In this document: piece by piece, positions 63,101 through 64,000 of the stretch
Layout: each line of letters starts with the position of its first letter
Position numbering within the stretch: position 1 is the stretch's first letter
Origin: Siphonodentalium dalli
Taxonomy: Eukaryota > Mollusca > Scaphopoda > Gadilida > Siphonodentaliidae
NCBI GenBank assembly: GCA_032622095.1
Contig: CP136066.1
Coordinates: 55,890,609 to 55,954,608, forward strand
Length of the DNA stretch: 64,000 nucleotides
Reading direction: 5' to 3'
Program-made: the position numbers and the translations under genes
The notes under the pieces: generated by a model
What the model saw: only the letters and a program-made list of their open reading frames with translations
What the model was told of the DNA's origin: nothing
Database searches by the model: none

Positions 63101-64000
63101 AGAAGGGATCCGGTCATGATGACCACAGCGGAAAACACAGCGACTTGGAACGTGAGGTCCGAAGCAAGAAGGGATCCGGTCATGATGACCACAGCGGAAA
63201 ACACAGCGACTTGGAACGTGAGGTCCGAAGCAAGAAGGGATCCGGTCATGATGACCACAGCGGAAAACACAGCGACTTGGAACGTGAGGTCCGAAGCAAG
63301 AAGGGATCCGGTCATGATGACCACAGCGGAAAACACAGCGACTTGGAACGTGAGGTCCGAAGCAAGAAGGGATCCGGTCATGATGACCACAGCGGAAAAC
63401 ACAGCGACTTGGAACGTGAGGTCCGAAGCAAGAAGGGATCCGGTCATGATGACCACAGCGGAAAACACAGCGACTTGGAACGTGAGGTCCGAAGCAAGAA
63501 GGGATCCGGTCATGATGACCACAGCGGAAAACACAGCGACTTGGAACGTGAGGTCCGAAGCAAGAAGGGATCCGGTCATGATGACCACAGCGGAAAACAC
63601 AGCGACTTGGAACGTGAGGTCCGAAGCAAGAAGGGGTCCGGTCATGATGACCACAGCGGAAAACACAGCGACTTGGAACGTGAGGTTCGAAGCAAGAAGG
63701 GATCCGGTCATGATGACCACAGCGGAAAACACAGCGACTTGGAACGTGAGGTCCGAAGCAAGAAGGGATCCGGTCATGATGACCACAGCGGAAAACACAG
63801 CGACTTGGAACGTGAGGTCCGAAGCAAGAAGGGATCCGGTCATGATGACCACAGCGGAAAACACAGCGACTTGGAACGTGAGGTCCGAAGCAAGAAGGGA
63901 TCCGGTCATGATGACCACAGCGGAAAACACAGCGACTTGGAACGTGAGGTCCGAAGCAAGAAGGGATCCGGTCATGATGACCACAGCGGAAAACACAGCG
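57165..64000 (+). CDS. Secreted protein of ~42 or more 22-residue repeats (3' end beyond window)
   Basis: Exon 1 (57165-57204) encodes the start of a signal peptide and ends in phase 1 at GTGAGT. A 3.9 kb intron ends at TTTTCTTTGCAG and exon 2 (from 61103) completes MRIYLIAVLIALAVCASG. After a linker NPLRGDLSKKNGG comes one diverged half-unit and then about 42 units, each with HDDHSGKH, then SDLEREVRSKK and GSG, open to the window end (about 979 residues so far). Each unit uses only H, D, S, G, K, L, E, R and V: five acidic, five basic and three His residues, no aromatic, Cys or Pro. Expected to be secreted, disordered or helical in the LEREVRSKK part, and able to bind metal through HDDH and HSGKH. 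Each unit ends RSKK, a possible but non-ideal convertase site, so it could be a peptide precursor, an adhesive or matrix protein, or a mucus component. Differences between units are mostly silent. Confidence 0.8.
57410..57690. repeat. Direct repeat, ~140 bp x 2
   Basis: Phrases CAAAATACAGGTCAATTTCGA, shortened by substitution in the second unit, GGATTCCGACCGCCAA-like and TTCGGATGATAACATTAATA-like recur twice at about 130-140 bp spacing. Non-coding. Confidence 0.6.
57616..58026 (-). CDS. Unidentified 136-codon frame inside the intron
   Basis: The central part, RADNTCVLLKDIRPDLAANC then SHLPESRLELVVDCTLWKTA and EYSRLEFVQEFYRVLGF, looks coding. Its first 15 or so codons read the arm of a palindrome and its last 25 read the ~140-bp repeat, so both ends are doubtful. 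Possibly a relic of a mobile element or host gene piece. No family recognised. Confidence 0.25.
   Translation of the reverse strand: MSLGGGSLLCQGPVDVRADNTCVLLKDIRPDLAANCVINAFRSHLPESRLELVVDCTLWKTAVVYMSLAEYSRLEFVQEFYRVLGFGMKVNSQYTNDQPHRYRVWKITPVVITTNAITMLNVGGRNPNSNLTCILG
57983..58070. repeat. Near-perfect palindrome (88 bp)
   Basis: TCCACAGGTCCCTGGCACAA pairs with its inverse ending at 58070 around an AAAGACATATGTCTTT centre. It overlaps the 5' end of the minus frame at 57616-58026. Confidence 0.9.
58170..58330. repeat. Dispersed repeat shared with 39170-39310
   Basis: Shares GGCATCGAAATAGG or CGGTATCG then GATAAATAC, ACCTTTC, ATTATATGT and GCATTGAAGTC in order with 39180-39290, and partly with 31110-31130. 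Non-coding. Confidence 0.55.
58327..58505. repeat. Imperfect palindrome (179 bp)
   Basis: TAAGCGAGACAACTGGGTCG pairs with its inverse at the right end, with mismatches. An inner arm (58386-58455) also pairs with 58739-58803, so the region holds overlapping inverted repeats. Confidence 0.6.
58840..59560. repeat. Degenerate minisatellite, ~60 bp units, ~12 copies
   Basis: Units combine CAGTCACTCC, TGTATACATATACAC and CCACCCATGACCA with drift. A 256-codon minus frame and 114-125 codon plus frames follow it; the translated sequence is itself a degenerate Tyr/Cys/Met-rich repeat, so I do not consider them genes. Confidence 0.7.
60530..60694. mobile_element. Decayed right end of a TAGTCCAGG-type element
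   Basis: AAAACGGCGGCCATGGTGGA near 60538, then GAGTGGGATGAAATTAAATC, GGGCCTGCAGGGG and ATCAACTCCCGGAC follow the same order as the right end of 9776-13870 (AGTGGGGTGAAGTTAAGTCC, TGCAGAGG, ATCTCCTGGAC), with substitutions. The left end was not found. An old member of the family inside this intron. Confidence 0.45.
61201..64000 (+). repeat. 66-bp coding tandem array, ~42 copies in the window
   Basis: Every unit is exactly 66 bp (22 codons), with no indel seen. Most contain GGATCC. Variants include silent changes (GAT, GTT, GGG, AGT, TCT) and a few replacements (K to N near 61587, S to T near 62205, E to K near 62290, H to N near 62596, E to A near 62759). The array runs off the right edge, so the true copy number is unknown. 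Confidence 0.95.

Noticed and set aside
61123-63996. 957-codon minus-strand open frame of repeating hydrophobic units
   Set aside because: It is the antisense reading of the 66-bp coding array. The plus-strand frame has a signal peptide, a splice acceptor and mostly silent variation, whereas the minus frame has none of these.

Overview
This is a eukaryotic nuclear window, and everything in it points to an animal. Spliceosomal introns have GT donors and CAG acceptors. There are C2H2 zinc-finger exons, secreted proteins with signal peptides, LTR retrotransposons with target-site duplications, and many fold-back (palindromic) DNA elements. Two decayed genes belong to families I recognise, from memory, as common uncharacterised genes in mollusc and cnidarian genomes. 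A marine invertebrate, possibly a mollusc, is my inference; no ribosomal or mitochondrial sequence is present to confirm it. The DNA is AT-rich and genes are sparse. Most long open frames are repeat shadows, and the real genes are visible only after splicing.

Layout. 1-3999: a large inverted-repeat structure with arms of about 1 kb, followed by degenerate duplications and a minus-strand zinc-finger gene (four exons seen, 4709-5829). The arm termini are copies of that gene's last exon. 5900-9775: minisatellites and two short fold-back MITEs. 9776-13870: a 4.1 kb fold-back element with terminal motif TAGTCCAGG and a 3-bp target duplication, carrying diverged protein-like fragments in both arms. 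13871-20465: hairpins, interspersed repeats and MITEs. 20455-22799: a broken minus-strand gene of an invertebrate repeat-associated family. 22800-30785: hairpins, a second TAGTCCAGG element (25519-29805) and two copies of a nested-hairpin element.

31709-39783: a three-exon plus-strand gene for a secreted PAN/apple-like protein. A 3.3 kb LTR element (34380-37690) sits in its second intron and a MITE in its first. 41313-47353: a second, related LTR element, into which a third TAGTCCAGG element (45079-46333) has inserted. 48989-50498: a broken C2H2 plus YqaJ-nuclease-like gene. 50500-57100: mostly intergenic, with candidate exons on both strands.

57165-64000 (continues off the window): the most striking gene. 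A signal-peptide exon splices over a 3.9 kb intron into an exon of about 42 near-identical 66-bp repeats, giving a secreted polyampholytic protein of 22-residue units built from only nine amino acids. Because the repeat exon has no in-frame ATG, ATG-to-stop scanning misses it and reports antisense and frame-shifted shadows instead.

Nothing indicates that these genes act in one pathway. The common theme is a repeat-driven locus in which fold-back elements and LTR elements have inserted into introns, genes and each other.
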